From the NCBI RefSeq assembly GCF_013178945.1, contig NZ_JABFDM010000017.1, forward strand, positions 1-64,000: a stretch of DNA of 64,000 nucleotides, in the 5' to 3' direction. Positions 33,858 through 43,016 of this stretch are shown in pieces. The position numbers and the translations under genes are program-made. This DNA comes from Bradyrhizobium aeschynomenes. GTDB taxonomy: Bacteria > Pseudomonadota > Alphaproteobacteria > Rhizobiales > Xanthobacteraceae. Under the pieces are notes generated by a model. That model saw nothing but the letters and a program-made list of their open reading frames with translations. It was not told the DNA's origin and did no database searches. Every line of letters starts with the position of its first letter. Position 1 is the stretch's first letter.

Positions 33858-35702
33858 TCAGGCCTCAGGTCGACTTGCCGGTCCCGACCGGCCGGAGACC
33901 ACGAACCTTTCGATCAGGTGCGGCTGCAAGGGCATCGCTGGAATCCATTGCGGCTGTGCCGAATTGCCGGCGCTGGCGCCGGGGTTCGCCTTCCAGTCGC
34001 GCCGTCGCGGCACGCGATCGAGGCCGATGGCGTGGACCTCGATGGCTTCGCCTTCGATGCGCAGCCGGAGGAAGTTGTTGTAGTGGCCGATGCGCAGCGC
34101 GCTGAAGGCATCGTTGCGGTTCATCCGCAGCCAGCGGCAGGTGATGAGCATGTTGAGGCCGAAATAGCTGCTGCCGAGCACGAAGCCGACGCTGCCCATC
34201 TCGAGCGCCAGCCAGCCGAGCCAGATCCAGACGCTGTACCACGGATGACCGGGCGGGAAGAGATCGCCATTATACGCGTTGAAAAAAATGGCGGCTGTGA
34301 GAGCCGTGCCGACATGGGCGGCGACGTGGACCAAGCTCGTGCCGGTGACGATCATCGCCTTGCGGAATTGAAGCCAGAGATTTTCATTGGCAAGCTCGTC
34401 GAAATCGTCCGGCTTGATGCGCCGGCGCCGCCATTTGTGGAAGATGTCGACAAGCGACACATGTTCCTGCCGCGTCGTGTAGCCGATGATGCCGGCGCCA
34501 AGCGCCAGCGTCACCAGGATATAGATGTCGATCTCGTCGCGCAGCCCGACCAGCACGCCGACGGCGAAATACACCAGCCCCATGAAAATCGAAAAATCCC
34601 AGTTCGTGACGGCGAACCACAGATTGCGCCAGAGCAGGCGGCGGCTCGTCGGCATGGAGGGGTAGGCGGTAGGCTCCTTGCTGCCAGCCTTGGTGGCCAG
34701 GGTCAGCGGCACCTTCGTGCCGGTCCAGCGCACGCTGACGTTCTTCTCGAGCTGGTGGGTCGGGTGCAGGAAGGCGCCGCCGCCGCCCGATGTGACGAAC
34801 TGCGTGCCGTCTTCAGCGTGATAGCGGCTGTAGTGATGGGTGTCGCCGGACAGCAGCAGTGGAATCGTCAGTGCCTTGTCCGCCTTCTTGGCGATGCCCA
34901 AGGCGTAGTCGACGATCTCCCATGATCGCATGTTGGTGTCGGTGTAGAGCCAGCCCGGCTCCGCCGTGCACAGGATGATGTTCGATCCCGGCTTGAGCCG
35001 GTCCGACCGCGCGATGAGATCGAAGTAGTCCGCCTGCGGCTGGTCCATGTTGTCGGCGAGCTGGATGTCCATGCCCCACAGCCACCAGCTCTCGGTGAGC
35101 TGGAGCGCGAAATAGCTGCGCTTCTGCTGGGTGCGCCAGGAGCCGAAATGGGTCGGCGTCGGCCGGGTGAAGTAGGCGAGGAACTGCACCAGCCCATCGT
35201 ACCAGTCGTGATTGCCGGGGATGGCGAACAGCGGAACGCCGTCGTCGTCCGTCTTGTCGTGGTCGGGAGAGGCCCATTGATAGGGCTTTCGCAACTGATT
35301 CCGGTAGGTCTGGGCGTTGGCGAGCGGATAGACCTCGTCACCGCCCATGATGAGCATCTCTCCGCGCGGCAGAGTTTCGCCGCCGAGCTCCAGTGTCTGG
35401 CGGGCAAGCAGGCAGGCCACCGCATAGGTGCTGTCGAAGCCGTCGCCGAGATCGGCGACGAAGTCGATCCAGACGGGGCCCTGCGTCGTCGGGCTGAGGC
35501 TCCTCGCGAACGCCGTCGCGCGCGCCATGTGTTCGTCGGGCGTCACCGTATCCAGCGCGGCCACCATCAGGCGCCGGTCGGCATATTGGCCGAACATCGC
35601 AGAGGTGACGACGTTGTTGAGGAGCTTGATGAGCAGCAGTGGATTGAACCAGCGCGTCATCCGCGGATAGGTCTTGGTGTCCTGCAAAAGGTCGACGGTC
35701 AT
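33858..35702 (-). CDS. membrane-anchored calcineurin-like metallophosphatase
   Basis: The 614-residue protein has an N-terminal phosphoesterase domain with DLGDGFDST, the GD motif in IMGGDEVYP, GNHD in AIPGNHDWYDG and a GDTHHYSRY motif in place of GHxH, all ligands for a two-metal site. It then has about four membrane helices (near DFSIFMGLVYFAVGVLVGL, IYILVTLALGAGIIGY, VAAHVGTALTAAIFF and WLGWLALEMGSVGFVLGSS). The start at 35702 is uncertain; a longer reading to 35741 exists. A substrate such as a phospholipid or nucleotide is possible. The pseudogene at 31406-31640 derives from a second copy, so the gene has been duplicated locally. Confidence 0.82.
   Translation of the reverse strand: MTVDLLQDTKTYPRMTRWFNPLLLIKLLNNVVTSAMFGQYADRRLMVAALDTVTPDEHMARATAFARSLSPTTQGPVWIDFVADLGDGFDSTYAVACLLARQTLELGGETLPRGEMLIMGGDEVYPLANAQTYRNQLRKPYQWASPDHDKTDDDGVPLFAIPGNHDWYDGLVQFLAYFTRPTPTHFGSWRTQQKRSYFALQLTESWWLWGMDIQLADNMDQPQADYFDLIARSDRLKPGSNIILCTAEPGWLYTDTNMRSWEIVDYALGIAKKADKALTIPLLLSGDTHHYSRYHAEDGTQFVTSGGGGAFLHPTHQLEKNVSVRWTGTKVPLTLATKAGSKEPTAYPSMPTSRRLLWRNLWFAVTNWDFSIFMGLVYFAVGVLVGLRDEIDIYILVTLALGAGIIGYTTRQEHVSLVDIFHKWRRRRIKPDDFDELANENLWLQFRKAMIVTGTSLVHVAAHVGTALTAAIFFNAYNGDLFPPGHPWYSVWIWLGWLALEMGSVGFVLGSSYFGLNMLITCRWLRMNRNDAFSALRIGHYNNFLRLRIEGEAIEVHAIGLDRVPRRRDWKANPGASAGNSAQPQWIPAMPLQPHLIERFVVSGRSGPASRPEA
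34062..34290. repeat. direct repeat partner of 31406-31640
   Basis: About 230 bases inside the metallophosphatase gene are repeated in the same orientation 2.66 kb upstream as the decayed copy. The first 115 bases differ mainly by two small indels and a dozen substitutions; similarity fades beyond that. Recombination between the two would remove the hydrolase fusion gene. Confidence 0.8.
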
Positions 35703-35824
35703 GCCAATGAGCCTCGCGGAGAGGGCGTGTCGAAAAAGCAATTCAAAAGGAACTTTGCGAGCTTAACAGGCGTCGGCGAGAACTCAACTGCGACGGGTGC
35801 AAGCGCGACGGCGGCGCTGCCTGG

Positions 35825-36505
35825 TCACGCCGGCCGTGTCGCGATCCAGATCACGTGACGAGCGCCGCGGCCGCCGCGGCCGGTGGCGCGAATCTTGATC
35901 TCCTCGGCGGCAAAGCCGGCCTTGCGCAGCTGCGGGGTGAAGTGGTCGGCCGGATGCGACGACCACACCGCGAGCACGCCGCCGGGACGTAGCGCCGAGA
36001 ACGCGGCGCGCAAGCCAGAGGAGTCGTAGAGCGCGTCGTTGGACTGCCGGGTCAGGCCCTGCGGGCCATTGTCGACGTCGAGCAGGATGGCATCGTAGGT
36101 GCCGCGCGCGGCCGCGATCAGCTTTGCGACGTCGCCTTCGCGGATGTCGACGCGCGGGTCAGCGAGGCTGTCGCCGGACAGTTCGGCCATCGGCCCGCGT
36201 GCCCACATGATCACCGCCGGCACCAATTCGGCCACGGTGACACGCGCCTGCGGTCCCAGCACCTTCAGCGCGGCGCGCAGGGTGAAGCCCATACCGAGGC
36301 CGCCGATCAGCAGATGCGGGGCAGGGCGGTCCTTGAGCCGCGCGCAACTCAACGTCGCCAGCGCTTCCTCGGAGCCGTAAAGGCGGCTGCTCATCAGCTC
36401 GTTCTGGCCGAGCTTGATGGCGAACTCGCGGCCGCGCTGCATCAGCCGCAGCGGCTCGCCGCCGCCGGGCACGTCAGCGGTGTCGATCAGCTTCCAGGGC
36501 AGCAC
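35825..36505 (-). CDS. spermidine synthase-like methyltransferase-fold protein
   Basis: The 226-residue protein has the Rossmann core of the spermidine synthase/methyltransferase family: LLIGGLGMGFTLRAAL, VTVAELVPAVIMWA, REGDVAKLI and YDAILLDVDNGPQGL. It is shorter than a true SpeE (about 290) and lacks the N-terminal beta domain, so polyamine synthesis is uncertain. It starts with GTG four bases before the end of the upstream moaA gene's intergenic gap, so it is cotranscribed with moaA. Such proteins are often annotated as spermidine synthase without evidence. Confidence 0.8.
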   Translation of the reverse strand: MLPWKLIDTADVPGGGEPLRLMQRGREFAIKLGQNELMSSRLYGSEEALATLSCARLKDRPAPHLLIGGLGMGFTLRAALKVLGPQARVTVAELVPAVIMWARGPMAELSGDSLADPRVDIREGDVAKLIAAARGTYDAILLDVDNGPQGLTRQSNDALYDSSGLRAAFSALRPGGVLAVWSSHPADHFTPQLRKAGFAAEEIKIRATGRGGRGARHVIWIATRPA

Positions 36506-36509
36506 GTCG

Positions 36510-37541
36510 TCAGCCGCCCGTCACGCTCATGTGCCGGCTGACGCTCGGACGGTTGTGGCGGCGGTCGATGATGAAGTCGTGGCCCTTCGGCTTCAGGCCG
36601 ATGGCGCGGTCGATCGCATCGCTCAGCTGCTCGTCGCTGGCCGAGGCGCGCAGCGGCTTGCGCAAATCGGAGGCGTCCTCGTGGCCGAGGCAGGTGTGCA
36701 GGGTGCCGGTGCAGGTGACGCGCACGCGGTTGCAGCTCTCGCAGAAATTATGCGTCATCGGCGTGATGAAGCCGATCGTGCCGCCGGTCTCGGCGACGCG
36801 GACGTAGCGCGCGGGGCCGCCGGTGGTCTCGTCGAGATCGGTCATCGTGTATTTCTGCGCGAGCCGGCTGCGCAGCAGCGACAGCGGCAGATACTGGTCG
36901 ATGCGGCCTTCGCCGATCTCGCCCATCGGCATCACCTCGATCAAGGTCAGCGCCATGCCCTTGCCGTGCGCCCAGTCGATAAGGCCGGGGATCTCGTCCT
37001 CGTTCACGTTCTTGAGCGCAACCGCGTTGATCTTGATCGCGATGCCGGCAGTCTGCGCGGCCTCGATGCCGGCGAGGACGCGGTCGAGATCGCCCCAGCG
37101 GGTGATGGTGCGGAATTTGTCGGGATCGAGCGTATCCAGCGAGACGTTGATGCGGCGGACGCCGCAATCGGCGAGCTCGGCGGCATATTTCGCAAGCTGT
37201 GTCGCGTTGGTCGTCATCGTCAGCTCGTTGAGCGCGCCGCTCTTCAGATGTCGCGACAGCGAGCGCACCAGGCCCATGACGTTGCGCCGGACCAGCGGCT
37301 CGCCGCCGGTGAGCCTGAGCTTCTTCACGCCCTTGTTGATGAAGGCCGAGCAGAGCCGGTCGAGCTCCTCGAGCGTCAGGAGATCGGCCTTCGGCAGGAA
37401 GGTCATGTCCTCCGACATGCAGTAGAAGCAGCGCAGATCGCAGCGGTCGGTGACCGAGACGCGCAGATAGGAGATGCGACGGCCGAACGGGTCGGTCATC
37501 GGGCGCGTCAGGGCGGTGTCGCTCAACGTCTCAGCAGTCAT
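36510..37541 (-). CDS. moaA: GTP 3',8-cyclase, molybdenum cofactor biosynthesis protein A
   Basis: The 343-residue radical SAM enzyme converts GTP to 3',8-cyclo-7,8-dihydro-GTP, the first step of molybdopterin synthesis. The N-terminal [4Fe-4S] ligands are in CDLRCFYC (C-x3-C-x2-C), the SAM-binding TGGEP lies near residue 80, and the second C-terminal cluster uses CESCNRVRVTCTG. The protein ends in the conserved double glycine (VTGG). The ATG at 37541 gives the usual length; a GTG at 37571 would add ten residues. It is followed closely by the spermidine-synthase-like gene. Confidence 0.95.
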   Translation of the reverse strand: MTAETLSDTALTRPMTDPFGRRISYLRVSVTDRCDLRCFYCMSEDMTFLPKADLLTLEELDRLCSAFINKGVKKLRLTGGEPLVRRNVMGLVRSLSRHLKSGALNELTMTTNATQLAKYAAELADCGVRRINVSLDTLDPDKFRTITRWGDLDRVLAGIEAAQTAGIAIKINAVALKNVNEDEIPGLIDWAHGKGMALTLIEVMPMGEIGEGRIDQYLPLSLLRSRLAQKYTMTDLDETTGGPARYVRVAETGGTIGFITPMTHNFCESCNRVRVTCTGTLHTCLGHEDASDLRKPLRASASDEQLSDAIDRAIGLKPKGHDFIIDRRHNRPSVSRHMSVTGG

Positions 37542-37690
37542 GGATGGCCTTGCGGGTGGCGGCGATGCCACGAGGCGGCCGCGTGAGGCACGTGGCCGAT
37601 GTCAGTTACGAGCCAATCTAATCATGATCCGCGCGCCTCACAATCGCCAACGCCGCATCGTCGATGTTGCGCCGCACGCGAGCGCGGCCG

Positions 37691-38176
37691 CTACTGCCGC
37701 GCCGCGCCGGGAACCGGTGCGGGGAAGGCCGAGCCGGTGGTTGCCGGCGCGGCGGCCGCGGGCGCGGCGGCGGACTTCTGCGGCTTCGGCTTCTTCGGTC
37801 GCATGTGCTTGACCGCCTTCGGCGGTGCTCCCGGCGCCGGCTGCAGCTCGGCCACGACCGGGCTCGGATCCATTACGACCGGCGGCGACGAGTTGAAATC
37901 GCCGGTGTTGCGGATCACCTGCACCGGGATGGTTGCCGGCAGGTATTTGTCCATCGTGAAGGTGACGCTGAAGCCCGCATCGGGCGCCGGGACCTGGACG
38001 GTGCACGGCGTTCTGCAGCCCGGTCCGAGCGAGGTTTTGGCGTCGGCGCCTGGTGGCACCGATTCGAGCTGCACGGGAATCTCGGGCGCCGCCAACTTGA
38101 AGCTGTCCATGGAGAAGGACGAGCAGCCGGCAAGGCCGGCTCCCGCAACGGCAATTGCGATGACACGCCGCATCAT
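37691..38176 (-). CDS. lipoprotein with a PEGA-like domain
   Basis: The 161-residue protein begins with MMRRVIAIAVAGAGLAGC, a lipoprotein signal with the lipobox LAGC. The mature part holds one PEGA-like beta domain (VQLESVPPGADAKTSLGPGCRTPCTVQVPAP followed by FSVTFTMDKYLP), with two cysteines likely in a disulfide. The tail is a long Ala/Pro/Lys-rich stretch, as in proteins that reach across the periplasm or bind peptidoglycan. It is not linked to moaA by spacing (149 bases). Confidence 0.8.
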   Translation of the reverse strand: MMRRVIAIAVAGAGLAGCSSFSMDSFKLAAPEIPVQLESVPPGADAKTSLGPGCRTPCTVQVPAPDAGFSVTFTMDKYLPATIPVQVIRNTGDFNSSPPVVMDPSPVVAELQPAPGAPPKAVKHMRPKKPKPQKSAAAPAAAAPATTGSAFPAPVPGAARQ

Positions 38177-38450
38177 GATGTCCGCCCCACAGCCCTGCGG
38201 CCATCGGCCGCAATCCCAAGGCGACCATAGGAGCGTCAGAACAGCGGCGCAACTGTGGTCAACCCTATTCTCAACAGAACGTTAACGTCCTGCGCCGTGC
38301 AGCTTTCTTTCGACAAAGCAACGAGTTAAGCGTGGATGTGGCAGTCGGATCGGAGATCCGGGCCATCGGCCGGGAGTTGCATCGAGAGCACGTTTCTCCG
38401 CGCGGGAGAGACCGATCTCGGCGCGTGCGTTCATGCAAATCGCGGTCTGG

Positions 38451-39137
38451 TCAGCCGTTTCTGAGCGAGGAACCGAGCGCTGCGACTGCGGCCGGCAGCT
38501 CGCGCATGTGGTCGATCAGGTGGTCCGGATTCAGTTCGGCAATCGGGACGTCCGTATAGCCGAACGTGCAGCCGATCACAGGCACGCCGGCCCGACGCGC
38601 CGCTCCGACGTCGGTGCCGGCATCGCCGACCATGATCGCGGCGCCGATCGCGCCGCCGGCCTGCGCGATGGTCTGGCGCAGGATCGTCGGGTCGGGCTTG
38701 GCGACGCCGAACGTATCGGCGCCGCAGATGGCGGCGAAGCGGGAGGACAGGCCGAGCTGGTCGAGCAGGCGCTTGGACAGCCATTCGAGCTTGTTGGTGC
38801 AGACCGCGAACTGGCAGCCGCGGCCGGCGAGCTCGTCGAGCGCCGCTTCCAGCCCGTCGAAGGGGCGCGATTCGATCGCGATGTTCTCGGCATAGAAATC
38901 GATGAAATCGGCGGTGAGCCGGTCCATGTCCTCCGTGCTGGCGAAGCGTCCCTCCGCCTCCAGCCCGCGTTCGAGCAGCTTGCGCGCGCCGTGCCCGATC
39001 ATCTTGCGGGCCGAGGCCAGTGGCACCGGCCGCAGCCCTTCGCGCTGCAAGATATGATTCAGCGCGTTGATGAGGTCCGGCGCCGTGTCGACCAGGGTGC
39101 CGTCGAGATCGAAGACGATGGTGCTGGAGATGGGCAT
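38451..39137 (-). CDS. gph: phosphoglycolate phosphatase (HAD family)
   Basis: The 228-residue HAD-superfamily hydrolase has all four motifs: DLDGTLVDT with the catalytic aspartates, a threonine in VCTNK, the lysine in GVAKPDP and MVGDAGTD. A cap domain lies between residues 18 and 85. This is the layout of Gph/CbbZ enzymes that remove 2-phosphoglycolate, formed by Rubisco oxygenation or DNA repair. It is divergent from rpiA. Other small HAD phosphatases look similar, so the substrate is probable rather than certain. Confidence 0.88.
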   Translation of the reverse strand: MPISSTIVFDLDGTLVDTAPDLINALNHILQREGLRPVPLASARKMIGHGARKLLERGLEAEGRFASTEDMDRLTADFIDFYAENIAIESRPFDGLEAALDELAGRGCQFAVCTNKLEWLSKRLLDQLGLSSRFAAICGADTFGVAKPDPTILRQTIAQAGGAIGAAIMVGDAGTDVGAARRAGVPVIGCTFGYTDVPIAELNPDHLIDHMRELPAAVAALGSSLRNG

Positions 39138-39318
39138 CGGTATCCGCTACCGGGCAGCCCTCGCCCTTGCAAGAGGGCCAGGCCTGCTTTTTGTCCGATT
39201 TCGTGACCGCCGGGAGCCAGCAAGAGCTAGGCCTTGCGGCAAAACACCGCTAGATATGCCCCGGTTTTCGGCCCCCGCCCGGTGGGGGTCCATCCGAGGG
39301 GCGGGTGTCTTGGTCGAT

Positions 39319-40011
39319 ATGGACGCATTGAAACGGCAGGCGGCGGCGCGTGCGCTGGAGGAGGTCGAGAGCGGCATGAGGCTCGGCCTCGGCACCGGCT
39401 CGACCGCCAAGCATTTCGTCGATCTGCTTGGTGAAAGGGTGCGTGCCGGGCTGAAGGTCGTGGGCGTGCCGACCTCGGAGGCGACGCGGGCGCAGGCGGA
39501 AGCCTGCGGCGTGCCGCTGACCACGCTCGACGAGATCGACCGCCTCGACATCACCGTCGACGGCGCCGACGAGATCAATCCGGCGCTCGACCTGATCAAG
39601 GGCGGCGGCGGCGCGCTCCTGCGCGAGAAGATCGTCGCCAGCGCCTCGGCTCGCATGATCGTGATCGCCGACGAAACCAAATGGGTCGCGCGGCTCGGCC
39701 GCTTCCCGCTGCCGGTCGAGGTGGTTCCGTTCGGTCTCGCCGCGACCCAGCGCGAGATGGGCGACGCCTTCGCCAAGGCTGGCGTGTCCGGGCCAATGAG
39801 CGTGCGCAAGTCCGCAGATGGCCACGTTTTCGTCACCGATGGCGGCCACTGGATTGTCGACGTTCGCCTGGGGGAGATCGAGGATCCCCCGCGTCTGGCG
39901 GGCCTTTTGAGCGCAATTCCAGGCGTGGTCGAGCACGGGCTGTTCATTGGCCTCGGCAGCACCGCGATCCTGGCGGGCGCACAGGGAATTCGCGTTATCC
40001 AGCGGCCTTGA
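39319..40011 (+). CDS. rpiA: ribose-5-phosphate isomerase A
   Basis: The 230-residue protein interconverts ribose 5-phosphate and ribulose 5-phosphate. It has GLGTGSTAKHF (phosphate binding), TVDGADEINPALDLIKGGGGALLREKI with the catalytic acid residues and IADETKWV with the active-site lysine. The ATG at 39319 gives the normal RpiA start MDALKRQAA. Carbon metabolism links it to the neighbouring phosphoglycolate phosphatase, which is read in the opposite direction. Confidence 0.95.
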   Translation: MDALKRQAAARALEEVESGMRLGLGTGSTAKHFVDLLGERVRAGLKVVGVPTSEATRAQAEACGVPLTTLDEIDRLDITVDGADEINPALDLIKGGGGALLREKIVASASARMIVIADETKWVARLGRFPLPVEVVPFGLAATQREMGDAFAKAGVSGPMSVRKSADGHVFVTDGGHWIVDVRLGEIEDPPRLAGLLSAIPGVVEHGLFIGLGSTAILAGAQGIRVIQRP

Positions 40012-40060
40012 GTGCAGCAGGACTTTCTGCTCAAGGCGGCAATCTCACAGGAGACTTGGA

Positions 40061-40582
40061 ATGAAGAGCGTGTTCAGAATCTTGCCGGCCGCCGGAATCG
40101 TGCTGGCTCTGGCCTCTGCGAGCCCCGCTGCCGCGCAGGGCCAGCCGCCGGCCCTGAAGCCGGCCTCGGCCGCCTGCATGGCGGGCGCGCGTGAGATTCT
40201 GGCGATGAAGAACGCGGGTGCGATGTACGCCAATGCCGTTCCCGGGATGGTGCAGCAGACCAAGCAGGCGCTGCTGCAGTCCAACCTGAACTACCAGAAG
40301 GACCTCGACGAGGTCGCCGTGATGGTCGCGCAGACCTACGCCGGCAAGGAGAAGGAGATCGGCGAGAAGATGGCGCAGATCTACTGCAACGAGTTCTCGG
40401 ACGCCGAGATCGCCAACCTCGTCACCTTCTACAAGTCGCCGATCGGCCAGAAGCTGCTTGCGGCCGAGCCGAAGGCGATCCAGATGAGCATGCAGGCGAT
40501 GAACCTGTGGGCGGCGGAGTTCTCCGACACGGTTACCGCGCAGTTCCGCGCCGAGATGCGCAAGCGCAACAAGCCGATCTGA
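40061..40582 (+). CDS. secreted DUF2059 protein
   Basis: The 173-residue protein has a signal peptide (cut near AAA-Q, residue 25) and the DUF2059 helical domain in its C-terminal half, with the marker segment EFSDAEIANLVTFYKSPIGQKLLA. Most likely periplasmic. The function of the family is unknown. AGGAG lies eight bases before the ATG, and the next gene, gor, starts 33 bases after its stop, so the two are probably cotranscribed, as DUF2059 and gor are in several rhizobia. Confidence 0.9.
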   Translation: MKSVFRILPAAGIVLALASASPAAAQGQPPALKPASAACMAGAREILAMKNAGAMYANAVPGMVQQTKQALLQSNLNYQKDLDEVAVMVAQTYAGKEKEIGEKMAQIYCNEFSDAEIANLVTFYKSPIGQKLLAAEPKAIQMSMQAMNLWAAEFSDTVTAQFRAEMRKRNKPI

Positions 40583-40615
40583 GGTTTGTCGCGGCGAGAA
40601 CAGGTCGGGGGAGAG

Positions 40616-42001
40616 ATGGCTGAATTCGACGTCGACCTGTTCGTGATCGGTGGCGGCTCGGGTGGCGTGCGCGCCGCCCGCATCGCGGCGGGCTATGGCG
40701 CCCGCGTGATGGTGGCCGAGGAATACCGCATGGGCGGCACCTGCGTGATCCGCGGCTGCGTGCCCAAGAAGCTGTTCGTGATCGGCTCGCATGTCCGCCA
40801 GGAGATCGCCGATGCCGCCGGCTTCGGCTGGACGATCCCGGCCGCGACCTTCGACTGGCCGACGCTGATCAGGAACAAGGACAAGGAGATCGCGCGGCTC
40901 GAGGCGGCCTACACCGCCAATGTCGAGAAGTCGGGCGCCCGAATCGTCAAGACCCGTGCAACGATCGAGGATGCGCACACCGTGCGGCTCGCCACCGGCG
41001 AGACGGTGCGCGCGAAATATATCCTGATCGCTACCGGCGGCGCGCCCAACCACGGCACGCCGATCCCCGGCATCGAGCACGTCATCTCGTCCAACGAGGC
41101 GTTCCATCTCGACGAGCTGCCGCGCCGGATCGTGATCCAGGGCGGCGGCTACATCGCGCTCGAATTCGCCTGCATCTTCGCCAATTTCGGCTCGGACGTG
41201 ACGGTCGTCTATCGCGGCGACAACATCCTGCGCGGCTTCGACGAGGACGTCCGCAAGCATGTCCGCGCGGAGATGGAGAAGGAAGGCATCACCATCCTGA
41301 CCGGCTGCACGGTGTCGAGCGTCGACAAGCACGGCAAGGACTACACCACGCATCTGTCGAACGGCTCCAGCATCGCCTCCGACAAGGTGATGTTCGCGAT
41401 CGGCCGTCATCCGGCGGTCGCCAATCTCGGCCTGGAGAAGGCCGGCGTCGCCATCAATCCGCGCAACGGCGGCATCGCGGTCGACGCGTTTTCGCAGAGC
41501 TCGGTGCCGAGCATCTATGCGATCGGCGACGTCACTCATCGCTTCAACCTGACGCCGGTCGCGATCCGCGAGGGCCATGCCTTCGCCGACACTGTGTTCG
41601 GCGGCAAGAGCGTGCGCGTCGATCACGCCGACATCCCGACCGCCGTGTTCTGCCAGCCTGAAGTGGGCACCGTCGGCCTGACCGAGACCCAGGCGCGCGA
41701 GATGTACGACCGCGTCGACATCTACAAGACCAGTTTCCGCCCGATCAAGGCGACGATGTCCGGCCGCGATACCCGCGTGCTGATGAAGCTCGTGGTCGAC
41801 GGCGCGAGCGACCGCGTGCTCGGCTGCCACATCGTCGGCGACACGGCTGCCGAGATCACGCAGGCCGTCGCCATCGCCATCAAGATGAAGGCGACCAAGG
41901 CCGATTTCGACTCGACCGTCGCGCTGCATCCCTCCGCCGCCGAGGAACTGGTGACGATGCGCACCGTGACCGAGCGGCATGTGCGGCAGGCGGCGGAGTA
42001 G
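40616..42001 (+). CDS. gor: glutathione-disulfide reductase
   Basis: The 461-residue flavoenzyme reduces oxidised glutathione with NADPH. It has the FAD motif GGGSGGVRAA, the redox disulfide GGTCVIRGCVPKKL (about residues 40-53), the NADP domain GGGYIALEFACIF and the C-terminal catalytic HPSAAEE. GGGGGAGAG stands just before the ATG. Arrangement directly after the DUF2059 gene suggests joint expression. Confidence 0.95.
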   Translation: MAEFDVDLFVIGGGSGGVRAARIAAGYGARVMVAEEYRMGGTCVIRGCVPKKLFVIGSHVRQEIADAAGFGWTIPAATFDWPTLIRNKDKEIARLEAAYTANVEKSGARIVKTRATIEDAHTVRLATGETVRAKYILIATGGAPNHGTPIPGIEHVISSNEAFHLDELPRRIVIQGGGYIALEFACIFANFGSDVTVVYRGDNILRGFDEDVRKHVRAEMEKEGITILTGCTVSSVDKHGKDYTTHLSNGSSIASDKVMFAIGRHPAVANLGLEKAGVAINPRNGGIAVDAFSQSSVPSIYAIGDVTHRFNLTPVAIREGHAFADTVFGGKSVRVDHADIPTAVFCQPEVGTVGLTETQAREMYDRVDIYKTSFRPIKATMSGRDTRVLMKLVVDGASDRVLGCHIVGDTAAEITQAVAIAIKMKATKADFDSTVALHPSAAEELVTMRTVTERHVRQAAE

Positions 42002-42152
42002 GGCCCAGCATCCGCGTCGCGGTGCATGCGCATCGCGCGTCGTGTTGATGCGCCACGCGATCGAGGTCTGGCAACGATCCGTGGCCGATCGGTTTCGTCT
42101 CAAGTTTGGAACCAATCGGCGACGATAGGGTTGGGCGCGGAGAGCGACCAGC

Positions 42153-42911
42153 ATGTGCCGAGACGATTCTTTTGCGACCTATCCGCCGCTGAACACCCTG
42201 AAGCCTGTCGCCGACAACCTCTGGATCGTTGATGGGCCGGTCATCCGCTTCGGTGTGCCCGGACTCAAGTTTCCGTTTCCCACCCGCATGACCGTGGTGC
42301 GCTGCGCCTCCGGCGATCTGTTCATCCACTCGCCCACGCCGTTGACGCCGGCGCTGCGGGCCGAGATCGACCGGGAAGGCCGCGTGCGCGACATCATCGG
42401 TCCGAATCGCATCCACTATTGGTGGATCCCCGACTGGCAGGCGGACTTTCCCGACGCGGCGATCTATCTGGCGCCAGGCATTCGCGCGCAGGCGAAGGGC
42501 CGCATCGATTTCGAGAGCAGGCCGCTGGATCGCAGCACCGGCTATCCCTGGGACGATGAGATCGCGACCTTGCCCGTCGTCGGCAGCTACATGACGGAGG
42601 TCGTGTTCTTCCATCGCCCGTCGCGCACGCTGATCCTGACCGATCTGATGGAGAATTTCGAGCCGGCCAAGATCGGCGCCGGCTTGGCGCGCTACCTGAG
42701 CTGGATCGGGGGCGTCGGTCCGCCGCATGGCGGCCTGCCGCGCGATCTCCGGCTGACATTTACCTGGCGGCACCGACGCGAGTTGCGGGCGGCCGTGGAG
42801 ACCATGCTTGGGTGGCACCCCGAGCGTATCGTGATCGCCCATGGCGCCTGGCACGAGGCTGACGGTACCGAGATCCTGCGCGAGGCATTCCGTTGGCTGC
42901 TGCGGCCTTGA
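42153..42911 (+). CDS. DUF4336 domain protein
   Basis: The 252-residue protein matches the DUF4336 layout: DNLWIVDGPVIRFG near the N-terminus, MTVVRCASGDLFIHSPTPLTPAL, and HYWWIPDWQADFPDA. The fold is thought to be related to metallo-beta-lactamases but the usual HxHxDH metal motif is absent. There is no signal peptide. Function is unknown. It lies between gor and the caspase gene and is not closely spaced to either. Confidence 0.8.
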   Translation: MCRDDSFATYPPLNTLKPVADNLWIVDGPVIRFGVPGLKFPFPTRMTVVRCASGDLFIHSPTPLTPALRAEIDREGRVRDIIGPNRIHYWWIPDWQADFPDAAIYLAPGIRAQAKGRIDFESRPLDRSTGYPWDDEIATLPVVGSYMTEVVFFHRPSRTLILTDLMENFEPAKIGAGLARYLSWIGGVGPPHGGLPRDLRLTFTWRHRRELRAAVETMLGWHPERIVIAHGAWHEADGTEILREAFRWLLRP

Positions 42912-43016
42912 ATTGCCGGCCGGGCCTCGCGAGACCGGCCTTGGTGATGCCGTGCTTTTCTCCCTCTGCGACGGACGTATAAGCTCGTGCCATCGAGGTT
43001 GGCGCCAGGGGGACTG

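Noticed and set aside
40031..42154. 707-codon antisense frame across the DUF2059 and gor genes
   Set aside because: It is a shadow of two well-supported genes.
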